From NCBI GenBank assembly GCA_002402755.1, contig DHGK01000410.1:1-7123 (forward strand): DNA of 7,123 nucleotides, read 5' to 3'. Source of the stretch: Planctomycetes bacterium UBA4800. GTDB lineage: Bacteria > Planctomycetota > UBA8108 > UBA8890 > UBA8898. Position numbers and translations under genes: made by a program. The notes beneath the pieces were generated by a model that saw nothing but the letters and a program-made list of their open reading frames with translations, ran no database searches and was not told the origin of the DNA. Positions 6,255 through 7,123 of this stretch are shown piece after piece (the stretch's first letter is position 1; each line of letters begins with the position of its first letter).

Positions 6255-7123
6255 AGGACTATGGGAAGCAACCGAACCCGTGCTCTCCGCGCGCGCGCGG
6301 CCGCCGCGCTACTCCTCGGCGCAATCCCCGCGATCGCCGCCGCCGGCGCCCGCGATGTCGGTCAGGAAGTGCGCACCATGGTCCGGGCGCAATGGCTGGC
6401 CGAGGATCCGCGGGCCGATGCGGCGGCGGTCGTTGCGCGCGCGAGAGCGCTTCTCGCGCGGATCGCGGCAGACCCCGCGCCGAAGCTCGACGCGCTGGAA
6501 ACCGAGCTCGATGCGCTCGATGCGCGCGTCGCGGCGCAGGCCTCCGCGGGCGAAGACCCGGAAGACGCCCGCCGCGAGCGGTATCTGGAGGCCCGCGCGC
6601 TTCTCAGGAGAATCGCGTTCGCCAACCCGCTCCTCGCCATCGACAGGCTGCTTCTCATCACGCGGCACGATTCGGCCGGCGTCTACCACATGTGCGATCA
6701 GTACTACGGGTGCAACGCGCGGCCGGGCGGCGCGCTTCTCGTGATCGAGGACCCCTTCACCGACCGGCCGCGGCTCGCCGACCTGCTCGAAGGCGCCGCG
6801 GTCGAGCGCGGGCGCCTGGCCGGCCGGCGCCTCGCGGGCGGCGCGTTCCTGTCGCCCGAGGTCTCCTTCGACGGCAGGACGGTCTTCTTCGCCTGGACGG
6901 AGGCGGCGGCGTACGCGAAGACGAAGGGCGCCGAGACGTACCTCTGGGGCCCCGAGGTGAGCCACCACATCTTCAGGGTCAACGCTGATGGTACGAATCT
7001 CGTCCAGCTCACCGACGGCGCGTGGGACGACTTCGACCCGTGCGTCCTCCCGAACGGCCGCGTCTGCTTCGTCTCGACGCGCCGCGGAGGCTACCTGCGC
7101 TGCGGGCGGCACTGCCCGGTCTA
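6252..7123 (+). CDS. HzsA-like protein (hydrazine synthase alpha middle-domain family) with PD40 propeller motifs, C-terminus cut by window edge
   Basis: The frame is open for 290 codons from ATG 6252 to the right edge with no stop. ATG at 6261 is an alternative start with GAGG only 3 bases upstream. An N-terminal signal peptide is likely (Arg-rich start, then AAAALLLGAIPAIAAAG at about 16-32), so the protein is exported. Residues about 40-120 are charged and helical. From about 123 the sequence follows a family I recognise from planctomycetes: FANPLLAIDRLLLITRH, HMCDQYYGCNARPGG (146-160), GGAFLSPEVSFDGRTVFFAWTE (196-217), HHIFRVNADGTNLVQLTDG (238-256), DDFDPCVLPNGRVCFVSTRRGGYLRCGR (259-286). 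The paired DG/NADG...LT motifs are PD40-type propeller blades. Relatives occur in many bacteria without anammox metabolism, so hydrazine synthesis should not be assumed. No CxxCH haem motif is present in the visible part. It is transcribed divergently from the sigma-kinase unit. Family placement is fairly sure; function is unknown. Confidence 0.85.
   Translation, partial: MRTMGSNRTRALRARAAAALLLGAIPAIAAAGARDVGQEVRTMVRAQWLAEDPRADAAAVVARARALLARIAADPAPKLDALETELDALDARVAAQASAGEDPEDARRERYLEARALLRRIAFANPLLAIDRLLLITRHDSAGVYHMCDQYYGCNARPGGALLVIEDPFTDRPRLADLLEGAAVERGRLAGRRLAGGAFLSPEVSFDGRTVFFAWTEAAAYAKTKGAETYLWGPEVSHHIFRVNADGTNLVQLTDGAWDDFDPCVLPNGRVCFVSTRRGGYLRCGRHCPV

Noticed and set aside
6242..6988. 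A plus-strand frame from ATG at 6242, 248 codons
   Set aside because: Its product is an Arg/Ala/Gly/Pro-rich string without a domain and is a frame-shifted shadow of the HzsA-like gene.
6309..7112. A 267-codon minus-strand open frame opposite the HzsA-like gene
   Set aside because: It has no recognisable motif, while the plus-strand frame carries a signal peptide and strongly conserved family motifs over the same bases.
6252..7123. Interpreting the right-hand gene as a real hydrazine synthase of an anammox organism
   Set aside because: Only part of the middle-domain-like region is visible, there is no haem motif and no other subunit in view. Related proteins occur widely outside anammox bacteria.

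Overview
The window is very GC-rich bacterial DNA, densely coding. Its protein families point to Planctomycetota or a closely related lineage (inference). The pointers are an ECF sigma factor coupled to a Ser/Thr kinase, a kinase N-terminal extension with an 'AAHP' motif, a secreted right-handed beta-helix protein with a 'DPLF...GSPCIGAG' tail, and a protein resembling the middle domain of the hydrazine synthase alpha subunit. No rRNA, tRNA, CRISPR array, insertion sequence or phage gene was seen.

Layout: three genes lie head to tail on the minus strand and read leftwards from a shared upstream region. They are an ECF-type sigma factor (5349-5960), a 1346-residue membrane Ser/Thr protein kinase (1316-5356), and a secreted beta-helix repeat protein (1300 down to the left edge, where it runs off). 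The sigma and kinase genes overlap by 8 bases. The kinase and beta-helix genes are 15 bases apart, with the ribosome binding site inside that gap. They therefore look like one transcription unit. A consensus-like housekeeping promoter (TTGACA, 17-base spacer, TAGGAT; 6112-6140) sits upstream. A perfect 9-base inverted repeat (6069-6102) lies at the predicted start of its transcript. On the other side of the 291-base intergenic region a divergent plus-strand gene starts at about 6252 or 6261 and runs off the right edge; it encodes an exported HzsA-like/PD40 protein.

Working model (inference): the kinase has a cytoplasmic catalytic domain, one membrane segment, a long tetratricopeptide array and a C-terminal malectin-type carbohydrate-binding domain outside the membrane. 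It could sense a sugar ligand and signal to the sigma factor encoded just upstream. That sigma factor has a serine where many ECF factors have an acidic residue in region 2.2, so activation by phosphorylation is plausible. The secreted beta-helix protein would be a surface or extracellular product made with the switch. The two outer genes are incomplete, with one end outside the window.
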